This document shows, piece after piece, positions 35,183-48,896 of a stretch of 64,000 nucleotides of DNA (positions within the stretch are counted from its first letter, which is position 1; each line of letters starts with the position of its first letter). The notes beneath the pieces were generated by a model. The model was not told the DNA's origin, did not search any database, and worked only from the letters and a program-made list of their open reading frames with translations. The translations under genes were made by a program, and so were the position numbers. The DNA comes from Adineta ricciae (Eukaryota; Rotifera; Eurotatoria; Adinetida; Adinetidae): positions 179,972 to 243,971 of the forward strand of contig CAJNOJ010000161.1 in NCBI GenBank assembly GCA_905250025.1. Reading direction: 5' to 3'.

Positions 35183-35973
35183 ATGGTAAGATGAACTTTT
35201 GGATTAAATCAAACGTTTCAAATGCCTTTCTTTTCTTTTTATAGCCAACTCAAGGAAAAAGCAGCAAAATGCTGCAACACATCAATTATCGTATGTGGTC
35301 TCTTCAATTCAATCATAAATTAATGCATTTGAATTGATCTGTCTTTTTTTGCTAGGTATGCGATGTACGTTACAAGATGGACGACAACTTGTGGGAACAT
35401 TCAAGGCGTTCGATAAACATATGAATCTCATCCTAGCTGACTGTGAAGAATTCCGTAAAGTACGAAGTAAAACTGACAAGAGTGAACGTGAAGAACAACG
35501 ACCATTAGGTTTAATTCTATTACGTGGTGAACATTTAGTCTCAATGACGGTCGAAGGACCGCCACCAAAAGAAGTTCGTAGAGAATATTTGATTTACTCG
35601 ACAGCGAGAAAATTTTTGTTGATTGTAGGAAGTTGGTATTGCTCGTGTACCAACCAGTGCAGCTGCAGCACAAGGTGCTGGTCGTGCAGCAGGACGAGGT
35701 TTGTTTAAAGAACTATATATAATCAATGGTGCTATTGTTCTTTTTAGGAGTCATCCCGCCTATGCCTGGTGCCCCTGGCTTTGCAGCTCCCGGTCTTCAA
35801 GGACCAGTGCGTGGTGTTGGTGGACCTGGTTTCAACCAAATGGTGCCTCCTGGTCGTGGCATGCCAGCTCAAATGAGAATGCCACCACCTCCTATGGGGA
35901 TGCGTAAGTGCGAAGAACTATGTTCAACTCAAATTTTCTTTTCTCTATTCATCTAGGTCCACCAGGCATGTAA
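35183..35973 (+). CDS. SNRPB: Small nuclear ribonucleoprotein SmB
   Basis: Exon 1 is only the start codon: ATG at 35183-35185 is followed at once by a GT donor. The protein then reads [19 protein letters not shown], the Sm1 motif ([20 protein letters not shown]), the Sm2 motif ([22 protein letters not shown]), and a tail with [22 protein letters not shown] followed by Pro/Gly/Met-rich repeats and a last RPPGM exon. About 168 residues, shorter than human SmB. SmB is part of the heptameric ring on U1, U2, U4 and U5 snRNAs in the spliceosome. The RG repeats in the tail are expected targets of arginine methylation. Confidence 0.94.
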
Positions 35974-36494
35974 TGTCCAACAACTTTGTGTTTCTTTTTT
36001 ACTATTATATTTTTTGTCGTTTTTCATCTGTTTTGTTCTATGATCATCCCTTTTGTAAACGATATAGAAAAAAAAAACCAAACCAACATCGACTATTGCT
36101 TCTAAACACTAACGTAGGTGACCACTTGGAATATCATTCCATTCTCATAGTTACTCGCTTCTATCACTGAAAATACCATTGTTAGTAAACATATTCGAGG
36201 AAATATTTAATTCAACAGATAACATTCTTGAGAAAGTATTTTCCACACCCTATTTTCAATCGTTGAATTTCGTTTTTCGCCGATAGTAAAGGACACAATT
36301 CCGTCTTGACGATACTTTCACGCTTTCTTTTATTTATTCAGAAAGAAAAAAAAAACTTGGAAGGCAAACTTAACAAAACAAAATTGCGTCCGAAAACGAC
36401 AGAATATTTTAGATTTGATAGATTAAGGGAAGAAAAAGCATCTGATCTTCTGGATATCTCAGTTCATAGAAAAGCGAAAACATATAAATCACAG
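35974..36494. other. Intergenic, convergent 3' ends
   Basis: Between the SmB and SPTLC1 3' ends. No coding or repeat feature supported. Confidence 0.5.
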
Positions 36495-38285
36495 CTAAAC
36501 AGTCACTTTGACACGTGCTTCTTGAAGAACTGTACAAAGAAATTCCAATTCTTCATCCGTCATTTCCACGTTCAATATCAGACGAATGGATGGTTCGGGT
36601 AAATGATGTTCATCATTGAGATATCTTGCAACTGTTATTGTTATTCCGCGTGTTTGGGCGAACTCAACTATTTCTTCCAAACGAGCGACAGTGTTCTGCG
36701 AGTTCGTCAAACGCAAGTGTTTCAGTGGTGAAATATCTTCTCCGACAATGAGATAACCTTTAATATCTAATAATTTCCGATGTAAACGTTTACTTTTCTC
36801 CATTAATGTATCACATAAGGTCGTATCTTTCTCTTCCATGATATTCAATGCTTCAATTGCAGCTGCCGCAAGCAATGGTGGTAATGAAGCTGAAAAACAA
36901 TAGCCTTGCGCAGAGAGACGTTGATGATCAACAACAAACGAACTTCCCACAGCAAACCCACCGATTGAACCCACAGAATATTCCAATGACGAAGAAATTA
37001 AATCAATTTTTCGTCGATCAATGTTATAATATTCCGTTACACCGCGTCCGGTTTGTCCGATTGTTCCAAATGAAACACTTTCATCCATGAAGATTCGATA
37101 TTTGTACTGATATTTCAGTTCAACCATACGCGGCAGTGGACACAGATCACCATAGTTCATGTATAAACCCTCGATGATAAGAAAACGTCGTAACGTTCGT
37201 GCCTTTTTCGGGTTCTTCTTGTCATGAATGTCTTGTTCAGCTAACAAGCGTTCGAGATCGGAAATATCATTGTGACGGAACCATTTGACTGTACTTCGAG
37301 ATGCTTCGACACCTTTTTGAATTGCATAGTGAACACCTTCATCGACGAACAGTATATCGTTTCGTTTGGAGTAAGCTTCAAAAGAAAACCTTCGTTTTCT
37401 CAAATCAACAAAGATAAACTTTTTTCTTTCAAACCTGGAATTATACTGGCGACGGTTGAAAAGCCATACGAATAGATAATACCTTCTTCACAATTGAAAA
37501 AATGAGCTAAACGTTCTTCTAATTCGAGATGTATATCGATTGTACCATAAAACCTAAACAAAATCAATCAATGAAACACCGTGATCAGTATATTCATCGA
37601 AGCTTGTCACGTCTCCCCGTTCGCGATTGTCAATGTTTTCTTTTGTAGCTATTTTAAGAAACCAAAACATTCGTATGTATAGAAATGACTCAAATTTACA
37701 ACAGAATTCAGTTTTGTTCGATGACGACGTTTGAGAACTGCGTAATACTACCCTTTAGGAGCGAAATACGTAACATGATTATTCTTATCAATCCGACGTA
37801 ATTAATCAATAAACAAAAATTCTCGTTTGAATCTCGACAAAAGTGTACTTGTATTTACCCGCGTGGACCACATGAGCCAACACCATACTTTTGTACAGCT
37901 TGTATAGCTTTGTCTGCAATGCGAGGATTACCGACAAAGTTGAGAAAATTGAATGTAGCGAAATTGAGACTTTTCTTTCCATCGATTTCGATTGTCTTAC
38001 CAACAATTCCGTCTAAAACTCGAACATTTAACGCGGGATGATTGGCATCAACGGGCGGTACTAACGGTTCCGGCTGCCACTCGTCGATTAACTCTTGTTT
38101 TTCTTTTTCAGTTAATTTCTTTTCGATCCGACGAGGTTTACGAAATAGAATAAGCCAGAGTACAGTTAGAACAAGAAAGATTTCGAATAATAAATGATAA
38201 AATGGTGTTTCCTTGAAAGATTCTAATAAACTATAAAAGTCTGTTGCTAACGAAGCGACATTATCCTGATTCGCCGATGAACCCA
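36495..38285 (-). CDS. SPTLC1: Serine palmitoyltransferase subunit 1
   Basis: Three exons joined at GPRG|FYG (intron about 37552-37858) and IIP|AYSKR (about 37382-37434). The N-terminus (from MGSSANQDN) has one membrane segment ([17 protein letters not shown]), then [45 protein letters not shown] and [15 protein letters not shown]. The enzyme condenses serine and palmitoyl-CoA in the first step of sphingolipid synthesis in the ER. As in other SPTLC1 proteins the PLP lysine is absent; SPTLC2, not in this window, supplies it. The Cys in GSCGPRG matches the residue mutated in human sensory neuropathy. An upstream in-frame stretch exists but lies behind an acceptor, so it is taken as 5' UTR. Confidence 0.93.
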
Positions 38286-38944
38286 TTGTCTCTTTTATGC
38301 CGAAAAAATATCTGTAACAAATATAACAGCAATTATTTACACACTCGACAGATATAGCAAAAGAAGATGCGAAGATAAATATGATGATATCTCGAATCTC
38401 ATCATAAAACAAATATATGCGCAATACGATATGTAAATTGTTGTCTTCTCGCAGTGAATCAGAGTCACTGAACATTACGTCTGTTTTTCTTTCGGTGTAT
38501 AATGTACAAAAAACATTTACTGAATGTTGTTTTGCAAGAAAATATGTCGGAACCACTTAAGTATGTCGTTAATTATTTCAAATGTTATCTTTTCTTTTTT
38601 TTTTGATACTATCGAGGTAATGAAAATGTATTCAACGCCGGATACATTACGATCAGCCCATTATCATTCGGTGGATGTATGGATGAATATTCTTGTCTAT
38701 ATTAAAAATAAAAGTAGATTGTTCTCTTTTGCACACCCCCATTGACGTTTTTTTTACATCTATGATTCTCTCTCCGCCTTCGTCTTCCCCATCCCTAACA
38801 CGTAGTGGTTTTGCGCGAAAGAAAAAAAAAAGAGCCTTCATTTTTCCCCTCTACATTTTTTCGCTTCCTTTCGTTCTCTTATAAGTCGAATGTAATAATT
38901 AGATGGACTCATTGTGAACAAATATTAAAGTTAATGCTCGTTTC
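38286..38944. promoter_or_regulatory. Divergent promoter region of SPTLC1 and the MID1IP1-like gene
   Basis: About 660 bp between divergent starts of two lipid-related genes. No convincing coding sequence. Confidence 0.4.
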
Positions 38945-39625
38945 ATGACACTAACAAACAGCTCGATGGATTTAACGTTAACAATGTCCGAAAAAGCAGC
39001 TATGACCAAAAGCAATCAATACATCGCTAATCAGCGTCGTCAAAGCCTGCGAATGTTAAACAATCGCCGTCTTTCATCTCTTCTTCTCGATACAATGAAT
39101 GAATGCGTTCAAACTATACAAAACATGGAAGATGAAATTCTTCTACCAATACGACTTAAGGACATGTCTATAGATGGTAAGGTTTTTGTTCATCAAAGTT
39201 AACATTGTTCTCTTATCTTCGCTTCTTTAGAACTCATTTTTGATAATTCGAATCAACCCGATAACTGGCATGAGATTTATACATTCGTTCGTCAGATGAA
39301 AAATCAATTACAGTGCATATATCCGTTTGCTGATGACGATAGTGAAAATGGCAGCAGACAGAGCAAGTCCGATTCAGATGAAAAACAACGAAAATATTCG
39401 AATGATGATGAAGGCATCACTATGTTAGAAGGTTCGTCATCAACATCCTCGGTTGCTTCGTCCGAAGAATACGAACAAAATTCCACTACATCTTCTGTTC
39501 CAACTTCATTCGAAACAATCAAAGATGAGCTGAAATATCACTACTATGGGCTCTTTCAGTCATTGAATGGTCTGACACTAATGGCCAATCGTGTACGAGA
39601 CAGATATCGCGAAGAATCCAACTAG
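38945..39625 (+). CDS. MID1-interacting protein 1 / Spot14 family protein
   Basis: Two exons (38945-39176, 39231-39625) give 208 residues. The family blocks are visible: LLLDTMNECVQTIQNMEDEI with LLPIRLKDM at residues about 48-75, HEIYTFVRQMKNQL after the intron, then an acidic Ser-rich spacer, and the C-terminal LKYHYYGLFQSLNGLTLMAN plus RVRDRYREE helix. In vertebrates MID1IP1 (MIG12) and Spot14 bind acetyl-CoA carboxylase, promote its polymerisation and so stimulate fatty-acid synthesis. Invertebrates usually have one such gene, so no specific symbol is given. The start is the first Met of the open frame; a downstream Met at MSEKAAM is also possible. Confidence 0.8.
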
Positions 39626-40802
39626 GGAGAGAAAAACACGCCAATGATACTTTGTAAATACGAGTTTTATTTTTATCAAATGATGCTCTGTGGTCAGTAT
39701 TAGTCTTTCTATTCTTATTCGGCACACAGATATCTGTATTTTATGTTTTTTATCATAATTATTATTGTCTCAAAAAATATTCTTTCCACTAACAAAAATA
39801 AATTTCACTTGTACGATATAGAAAATAGCACAGGATGTTTCGGTTGATTAACTACGCTTTTGCTTGTATCTTCTATCGGGTTATGCCCTACAACCCAGTC
39901 ATAACAGTCATCCATTCTCCTCACACAAGGTGTCTCTAACTTTTCAGACTATTATTGATTCACTAGTATGATTGGGCAAAAATATCACTTGTCATCGTTT
40001 TCTAAATGCCTATGTCATGTTTAGTACTCCTTTTGACTTTTCATAATCGAATGATGATAGTGCGAAATCGAAGTATTTTTGTTTTTGAAAGAAGAATCAA
40101 AACGGGAACATCTTACCTTTGCTGTGAGTTGATTGAATGGATCATTTTTCCTACTTTCAATTTATAAAAACTCTCCGGGACGAAGGTAAATATTATCATT
40201 CGATTATTGACGAAACTCCCTCACAGTAACAACGAATATTGACATATTACTAATCGATTATCTATTCAAAAACGAATGCCTACAATCAGAGAATCAAACG
40301 ACGATGTGTATATACATCTCCATGTCAGACGACATCTCTATGGATAACGATCGAGTTATTCTAAAGGAAAACTTCATATCTGTTTGATATGAGGATTCTT
40401 TATGAAGTACGAAAAGGTTGTGATACGGCAAGCGATAAAACTTACGTTCGGTAATCTTTTTCTTTGCTTTACTTGCCACTGAGTATAGTAATCGGACGTT
40501 TTTTTTCGTGTGAAATTCATCTTGAGTTGCTATCAAAATAATAAACACCAATCCGGTCTCGCCGAGCATAGTAACCGTAACAAGCAAAAAGAATTCCGTT
40601 TTTTCGCACTCAATGAGATGGCGCTATGGCACAATCAAATTTCTGTTTGAAAAGTTCTTTTCCTAGATTTTCCTCGAGTTCATGTGGGAGGAAACGTTGT
40701 GTGTATATCCACAGGTAATACTTCTCATCGGGGATGAAAAAAAAACCAAAAATCTACTTTACAAGCAAAAGGACAAGGTGTGATGAAATAAAAAATGACT
40801 GT
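39626..40802. other. Intergenic, convergent 3' ends
   Basis: About 1.2 kb between the 3' ends of the MID1IP1-like and NDUFB9 genes. An open frame at 40294-40587 (-) shows no domain or splice context. No repeat recognised. Confidence 0.5.
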
Positions 40803-41404
40803 TCACATCATCGGAGGATCGGGAATTCCATATCGTTTGAGATACCATTCCATATATGCTTTCTTTCGTTTCTCACGTGTTGCAAAGTATGTTGGATATT
40901 GGGCTTTTTCTAATGGATGCCATGCGTCAAGTGCCTTTGAACAAAAATGTCGAAGAGAGATTCGAAAAACAAAACTAAATGGAACTTACAGAATCATCTG
41001 GTGTAGGATATCGACCTTCAGCAATACCCGACGGTGATTCTGGAACTGCAAAGAGAGAAAGAGATAGCGACGTCGGATCGTTCAATCTTCTACATACAAT
41101 TGAAGTTTTCTGTATGCCAATACATTGCTTTTTTCAATTCTTCTTCTCCTGCGATTAACAATCGTTTGGCTTTCATTAAATCTTGAATATCTTTATTCGC
41201 ATCGAAACGAGCTCGATATTCCACCATACGTTGACGGTAATTAAGTCTGTGAATAGAGGTACTTTGACATGAAGAAAAATAAGAAGAATAGTAAAATTAG
41301 AACCTATTTGGCCACTCTTCACGACGAGCAAGAGCAAATAAAGCTTTATATAAACGGCACACTCGTTGTGAATGTGTGAGAAAAGTTGTCGGTAAGTTTG
41401 ACAT
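40803..41404 (-). CDS. NDUFB9: NADH dehydrogenase (complex I) subunit B9, LYR protein
   Basis: Four short exons give about 145 residues. The start at 41404 directly follows the acceptor TTCTTTTAAG. The LYR motif is read as RVCRLYKALFALAR near residue 15. Next come RMVEYRARFDANKDIQDLM and an alpha-helical LIAGEEELKKAMYWHTENF. The intron joins in frame to FPESPSGIAEGRYP, then DAWHPLEKAQYPTYF and a short tail ending IPDPPMM. This matches human NDUFB9 (FPDSPGG..., DDWHPSEKAMYPDYF) but is shorter at the C-terminus. It is an accessory subunit in the membrane arm of mitochondrial complex I. None of the exons is long enough to be obvious alone; the gene was found by joining them. Confidence 0.9.
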
Positions 41405-42375
41405 CTTAAAAGAAATGAAGTAGTCTAAATATACAGATCTGTTGAGACGACGACAAGACAAGCTGTTTATTTTCTTGCTTCTCTCTGCGCCAATGAAATG
41501 CGCCGATGTTATGATTGGCGAAGAATCAAACCATTGAAAGATTCTTTAGTCGGAATGAATGTATATTAGTTAGTCCCATACTGTGCATGTATTTATTTAC
41601 ATTCCTTGTCGGACAGTTTGACACGTTTTTTCTCTTCTCCTTTTGTGATTATTCACTAGCTGTCAATTTAAGCTCTATATCCTTTTTAATAAACCAGAAC
41701 AAGATCGATTTCATTCTCATAAATATTAATTACTCGAAACGATACAATCGTTTCTTTTTTTTTTTTTCTTAATAAAATAAGTTACTTTTCGTTCTTCGAA
41801 ACATCAGACAGTAAGTATCATCTGTGTGTGTATCAACATCCACCTTTGATGAGAAACACTATGCATATTTAATATAAAAGTAAAGAGGCCCATAAGCACG
41901 TTCATATGAGTGAATCCAACTAGACATCCGTTTGGATAATATTCTTGTTTCCTGCTCGCATCACAAATTGATAATAGCAGATCGATTTCGCAAATACCGT
42001 CATGCTTTTCTTTTTTACAAAATTCGAGCAGAAGAGAAATGTATGACAGAGAAGATTTCTCTCCTTTTTTTTTATTATTCGATTACATTATTTCAAGGAA
42101 TAGAACTTGTAACTGACATTCTCAATATCCCATTCTGTGAGTGTCTGTTAGTCTGACCAAAAAAGAAATTGCCAACTAGATAATGGAAAGAACCCGATCA
42201 AAAGGACATGCACACAACGTCATCACTACTATCTTCAACGGATATGTATGTGGCGAAAAAGCGGAGATGCTTAATGATGAGAATGCGTTAAGGCATCCCC
42301 ATATATGCATAGAGAAGTGCGATGATCAACAGTAGAGAAGAGGAAAAAGACGACGACGCTAGAACAGCAGAAAGA

Positions 42376-42392
42376 GAAGAAGAAGAAGAAGA
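42376..42392. repeat. (GAA)n microsatellite
   Basis: Short run of tandem GAA units upstream of FARP. Confidence 0.8.
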
Positions 42393-42826
42393 ACTATTAT
42401 GTTGAGCAATTGTCTTTCTCTAGGATGTGTTACGATGACCGACTTTGCCGTTACTCTACTATTGTAGTTTGAGGAAAGCTGAAAAAAAGAAAGAGAATGG
42501 AAGAACGGAGAAGAAAGAATCGATAGTCGAAGCAGGAACGTTGTCAGAAAGAATATGTTGTACTGTCAGTCGTCATCAGTGTTGTATAGCAAAAGAGACA
42601 GACAATTTGATGGAAATGGGAAAGATGATAACGAACAGCAAAGATAATCGGTCAGTATTGAAGGAAAGAAAAAGAAAATCCTTGTTCGACGTCACAATTG
42701 CTTAATCAATCGATTGACCAATGTGTATGTGAGTGGTTTTTTTCTCATTTGTCTCTTCTCTTAACTGAACTCATCTTTATATTTGTCATACACATATCGT
42801 CCGATTGAGTTTTTCTACCCATAGAG

Positions 42827-42850
42827 TCTTCTTCTTCTTCTTCTTCTTCT
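42827..42850. repeat. (CTT)n microsatellite
   Basis: Tandem CTT units; the reverse complement of the GAA tract 440 bp upstream, so the pair could form an imperfect hairpin. Confidence 0.85.
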
Positions 42851-43164
42851 CCTATTCGCATCATCAATCATACAACGATTGCAAATAATAATCAACATTC
42901 GATAGGAGACAGACCGAAGGGATGTTATTAGTGACTAAGGAATAAAATGAGTTGATGGTCATTAAAACAATTGATGAGAAACATGTGTATGTTAATCATC
43001 GAATTTTCTTTGAGTCCAAACAAGCAACGGCAATCATGTTACAATTTGTTTTTCTAGATTCAATGTATTTTTTTTTTCAAAATAAAACATGTTTTATCAA
43101 TGATGACAACAATCGTACTCCGTGGTTGCATCTGCGTTGTATTTAATTATTCATAACCATCGAC

Positions 43165-46100
43165 ATGACATCAACGAAAACCAAACCTGGCAAGCAAATC
43201 GCATGCAAAGTGCGCATGCTTGATGATCAAGAATTACCATTTCATATTGATGTAAGTAAACGATCGATGTTGGACCTTATCAGTCTTGACAATATCAATT
43301 TTCTTCAAATAATCTTGTTGAAAACACGAGACGAATGCAGAAGTTAATTACAAGAGAGCTAATCCGTTCATGTCGATCACCATAAAACTGATGAAATACG
43401 AGTTATTAACAGAAGCAAATCTCATCTGGATTGATTAGACATATGTAGATCTGATTGATTGATTTACTCAAATAGTGCTGCTTTATCTTTTTTTTTTAGC
43501 CAAAGGCAACTGGCCAAGATCTATTCAATTCAGTTTGCAAGTACATTGAATTATTAGAAAAAGATTATTTTGGTTTAGAATATCTCGACAGTCATCGAAA
43601 TGTGGTATGTGTTCATCAATCAAAAAGAAAAGGATTTATCATCGATTTTTTGTCTAGTGTTGGCTTGAATTGGATAAACCGATTCTTAAACAAGTGTCGG
43701 AAACGAAATTCTCCTTTTGTGTTAAGTTTTATACACCCGATCCTGGACAGTTAGAAGAGGAATTTACTAGGTAATGTTGTTTGTCTCATGAAAATTCATT
43801 GATTGATGATGAATTTCGACAGATATCTGTTCGCCTTACAAATCAAACGTGATCTCGCTCTTGGAACGTTGTTATGTAGTGATAATACAGCTGCTCTACT
43901 CGCTTCGTATATTGTTCAAGGTAGATCTTTCCATTGAAAGTGCTTTTCATCTTGTTTGATGTTTATTTAGCTGAAATTGGTGATTATCTCGAAACGTATA
44001 ACAATAATCCAAGTTATTTAAATAATCGCAAGTATTTTCCTCATCAAACAGCCGAACACGAAATACGAATCATGAATTTTCACAAGAATCATCTGTAAGA
44101 CATTCGAACTACGTTCTTCCATTGCAATTTTCTTCTGTTTAGTGGTCAATCACCGGCGGATGCCGATCTTAATCTACTTGACACCGCTCGTAAAGTCGAA
44201 TTGTACGGCACTAAGATGCATCCAGCAAAAGATCATGAACAAGTGAATCTTAATCTGGCTGTTGCTCACATGGGCATTCTCGTCTTTCAAAATATTACGA
44301 AAATCAATACGTTTTCTTGGGCAAAAATTCGGAAATTGAGTTTTAAGCGGAAAAAGTTTCTGATTAAATTACAACCTGAAGGCTATGTACGATTAATAGA
44401 TTTTCCTTTCTTATTCATGAATCTGTCGGTTGATCTAGGGTTATTACAAAGATACAGTTGAATTCTATTTTGATACACGTGATGAATGCAAGAATTTCTG
44501 GAAGAAATGTATTGAATATCATGCCTTCTTTCGTTGTGTTACTATTCAACGTCAGCATCGAACGAAAAAGAAACTACTGACACGGGGTTCATCATTTCGG
44601 TATAACGGACGAACTCAAAAAGAAATTGTCGAATATGCTCGAGAGAACTATTCGAAAAATCGAACATTTACGCGGTAAAGAGAATGTAAACAATGATATT
44701 CATAATTTTTTTTGAATTTCCACAGATCTTATTCCAATACTCGCACAGTCGCACCAGTAACAAGTCGTTCTCATCGTTCACCGGCTCCTACGATTAAAAC
44801 ATCGGATACAGTCGATTCTGTTCGACACTCACGAAATCCGACTCATATCGCCAACGAGCCTGTCGATGTCTATCAACATGTGTATCACGATGATTCATCG
44901 ACACATGGAAGTCGAACGTTAGACTCGCGTTTTAGTCGAGATAAATACGATCTATCCGATGAACAGAATACCGACGAAGACGAAGATGAACACATCCAAA
45001 GACAAGCGAATGGTGTCTCACCAACGCACGTCTGTCGAAGTAGTGAACCCTTTCATGTCGATGACACACAGATGCAACATCCTTTTGATCAAGTGCAAAA
45101 AGGTAATTGAATCTTGGCTGTAAATGAAAGATAAATTGAGGTCTAGACGAGAGCATGTTGTTGTTGTTTATTCAATCGTATGAATGATATGTTTATGTAT
45201 GTTAGAAGTCTCTGGTGAAAGAAAACGATGTTTTCCAGAGAGATATATATATATATATATATGCTTGACTTGGCCTGGCGAAAAACATATTTAGACCTTC
45301 AATTCAGCTAGAGCTAATGAGGGATGAAAAACTAGTTAAAAACTCATTTCCTGGGGAAAAAATTTTCCCGCTGGTTATTCCTCTCACGTGAAACTTGCAA
45401 CGAAAGCGTTCAGTTTCAATGTTTCATTGTCGATGCAAAAAAGAATCCTAAGGGAATTTGATTGTTTATATAGACTTTGTTTCGTTTTTCTCTGTTGACG
45501 AAGTCATTCGCCTAACAAAATATTTTTCATTTGATTTTCGTTAATTAAATTTGGATTTCTCGCCATCACTTCTACTAATGCAATAATCCATTGTAAAATA
45601 CAAAAAAACCTCTCTTTTCTGTTACTCGTCATGAAGAAAATCCATTTACTTATCAGATTTTCTCGTTGTATTTACACATTGGGGAAACAACGAGAACTTT
45701 ATCTCTGAATGATCCGATTTATAAATAGCGAAGGCTTCTCCATATTTATATGACATTTCGATCTTCAACGTACTTTACTCGAACGAGATTTAGGTAATTC
45801 TTTGTTCAACTCAAGGACAATACTTGAAATACTTATTGCGTTTTCATCAATGAAATTAGGTTCTCTTGTTCGATAAAAATACAAAATCGAATTTGTTTTA
45901 GCAGATTCGCCAACAACGTCAAATCTTCAACAGAATCGTCGTCTTATAAGCGGTGCTGTGAATAGTCATCGATCAGTCCAACCATTGACAAGTAATACAC
46001 CACCACGTCGATCATCGAATGGTGAACAACAGATTCTTTCCGCCGCACAGCGACTAAGTCTAGGCAAACCAACAACGATCATGAACAACGAACACGTCGA

Positions 46101-48896
46101 TATTCAAAGTCCAACCAGAACGTACGTGTATTCATGTTCACTTCAATGATTGATCATACCATTGTGTTTTAGTTGTGCTATGGACGAAAATAGTTTTTCA
46201 CTTCCGCCGCCATTGCCTATTCTGACACCACCATCCACACAGAATCAACCTGAGGATGCAATTCTCGATGAATCAAAAGTAATTGAATAGCCATTTAGAG
46301 AAATAATTATATCAAGGATTTCTTCTAGACGCGAACTATCCCGATTATACACGAATATCGATCTCCGAAAGTCTCTATGAGTACAATCGAGACACGGACA
46401 AAAATTCGCCAGCAACAATCACGTATGTATTCTTCGCAAGCAAAACTCGCTCTAACCAACTACCATCAATCTATTTAGCATCGAGATCAATACCATCAGC
46501 ATCTTATCAGGTCAGCCCACCATTATCAGGCATTCCGGTAACATCTTTTTCTCAATCTTGAAAAGTAAAATTCCATTGAAATATTTAGCGTTTGATTGGC
46601 ACTGTTCCTCCAACATCTTTATCATCTGTCACACTGCCCACATCTGTGTCATCTACAATGATAATACCATCTAATCATGATCGCTCATTTTTTATCTGCA
46701 AAGAACTTCTTATGACAGAACGAACGTACAAGAAAGATATGGAAGTGATCGCAGAAAACTTTCGTCGTGAATTACTACTCGCCATCAATCACCATCAAGA
46801 TTTATACATGAATGATGAGTACAACTTCGAAAATGAAACATTAATTCATCTCTCCGATGTGCTCTTCACACATTTATTGCCAATTTACACATTTCATCTG
46901 CATTTCCTTCGACAGCTCGAACAGAGAATATCAATATGGTAGGTTTGAAGACAAAAATCTCGCCTGTAAAGTCTATTTCGATCTTCTTCTCTAGGGAATC
47001 GCGATCCATACCGGGTAATGAATGCCTCTATACCGATAAATTATCACAACAAATCGGAGATCTAATCATGAATTTGATCGAAATCTTACCTGTAAGTCAG
47101 TCGGCTGTTTTCTTTCATTAAAAATCTTTTATTTGATGAACTCAATAGCGATACGAACGTTACATCGAAAATTACGATCGCTTGTTGACCGAATTGGAGT
47201 ATACTCTCAAACACAATCGTCGATTCGATATGATTTACAAGGAATTCGAATCGGAGAAGTTCTGTTATTTATCATTTATATCGTTTTTGATTAAGCCGTT
47301 ACAAAGACTTTTGCACTATGAATATTTATTTGAAAGTAGGTTCATACATTCGATGAAAAACATCTTACTATCGATGATTTACTGTTTAGAACTGTTAATT
47401 CATTACAAGAATAATAATAACGATATTGAATATCAAGATTGCTATGGAGTTTTCATCAAAGTTCAAGATTTAATCGAAAATTTTGCTGATTCATTGACAC
47501 TATTGGTAAATGATGTGCTAAACTTGTATTTTTCAATCGAATGATCATTTGTTTCAGTTAAATCGACAGAAGTTAATTGAACTTCAACGAGATTTGATTG
47601 GGGTGGACAATCTTTCTAATCAATACGAACGTGTATGTAATTTAACGATAGATTTCAGCAAAAACTAATCGAATTTCTGTTTAGCAATTCATTCGTGAAG
47701 GTTGTCTTCAAAAACTATCTCGAAAAGGCTACCAACAACGAATGTTTTTCCTAGTAAATTCATTATCTCTACTCAAAACGTTTTCACACTATGTCTTTCC
47801 CTAGTTCTCCGATGTCCTACTCTACTGTGCTCGAAGTTCAAGTCCAGTTCTTCAATTCAAACTTCATGGCGAACTTCCATTGCGAACGATGACGGTTAGT
47901 TTGACATTGAATTCAAATTCTCGATATTATTCCGATTTTAGGTGGAAGACAGCGATGAACGTGTGAATATTCCTAATTCGATAACCATCTATGCTGGAAA
48001 CCGATCATTACTCGTTGTTGCCAGGTATGTAAAGATTCTCATTTTTGTCATTCGTACTTTCATGACAAGATGTCGTGCATGTGCGAGGTTGAAGAGTACT
48101 CAAGTGACAGATGTTTTATTAAGATCTAAGTTGACTTTAATATGATTATGTCTTTTCCAGTTCGGCAGCTGAGAAAGTCAAATGGTTGCATGACCTTCAA
48201 TCTGCTATCGAAAATCTCCGAGTTAATACAGAAGATCAGAAACATTCTTATACATCAACTTTGAAATCGAATGGTAAGATGTCAGACACGAATTGTTGAT
48301 TGTTTCGAATACGAGAATCTGTTCAGCTTCATCGGAAAATCTGGAACATTCAATGATCGGTACATTGGATGATGATCCAACGAATACCATCGAACGCTCA
48401 TGTGTTCAACATCGTGCGAACACAACGATGCATGTTTGTTGGCATAGGAATTTATCTGTATCGATCAATGATGATCGACAAACGGTTAAAAATCAATTAA
48501 GTGGTTATCTTTTACGAAAATTCAAGAATTCCAACGGTTGGCAAAAGCTTTGGGTCGTTTTTACAAATTTCTGTTTATTCTTTTACAAAACTTATCAGGT
48601 AAGAACGTTTTGTTTCGTACATTTTTTACCGATTTCGTTCTGCAGGATGATTATCCGCTGGCATCATTGCCGCTGCTTGGCTATCGAAGTTCATTGCCAT
48701 CGGAATTCGATGGTGTGAACAAAGATTTCGTGTTTAAACTTCAATTTAAAAATCACGTCTATTTTTTCCGTGCCGAAAGTCAATACGCTTTCGATCGGTA
48801 AGATAAATTTCTATTCCTATTCGTCATTGAATGTCTTTTTTCAGCTGGATCGAAGTTGTCTCAAGTGCAACAACAACTACATCGCCTAGTCAATGA
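43165..48896 (+). CDS. FARP-type FERM, RhoGEF and PH domain protein
   Basis: A multi-exon gene of about twenty exons. The order is FERM (from [20 protein letters not shown], through [20 protein letters not shown], to the F3 lobe [20 protein letters not shown]), the FERM-adjacent motif ([19 protein letters not shown]), a Ser/Pro-rich linker, a DH/RhoGEF domain ([20 protein letters not shown]...[16 protein letters not shown]), a first PH domain ([20 protein letters not shown]), and a second PH domain ([20 protein letters not shown] ... WIEVVSS). This FERM-FA-DH-PH-PH layout defines FARP1/2, Rho-family exchange factors at the membrane that act in neurite and synapse growth. One intron inside the linker (about 45102-45901) is near 800 nt and carries an AT repeat. 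The start at 43165 gives MTSTKTKPG; it fits the family. Confidence 0.9.
45242..45261. repeat. (AT)n microsatellite in a FARP intron
   Basis: About ten AT units near the 5' end of the longest FARP intron. Confidence 0.85.

Larger units (their letters stand above)
41405..43164. other. Long divergent spacer between NDUFB9 and FARP
   Basis: About 1.76 kb, one of the two largest spacers in the window. It contains low-complexity GAA and CTT tracts and weak open frames (for example 42445-42705 +, lysine-rich) without features. It probably holds the FARP promoter and 5' UTR. Confidence 0.5.

Noticed and set aside
42445-42705. Lysine-rich plus-strand open frame upstream of FARP
   Set aside because: Low-complexity GA-rich DNA; no support from splice sites or similarity.
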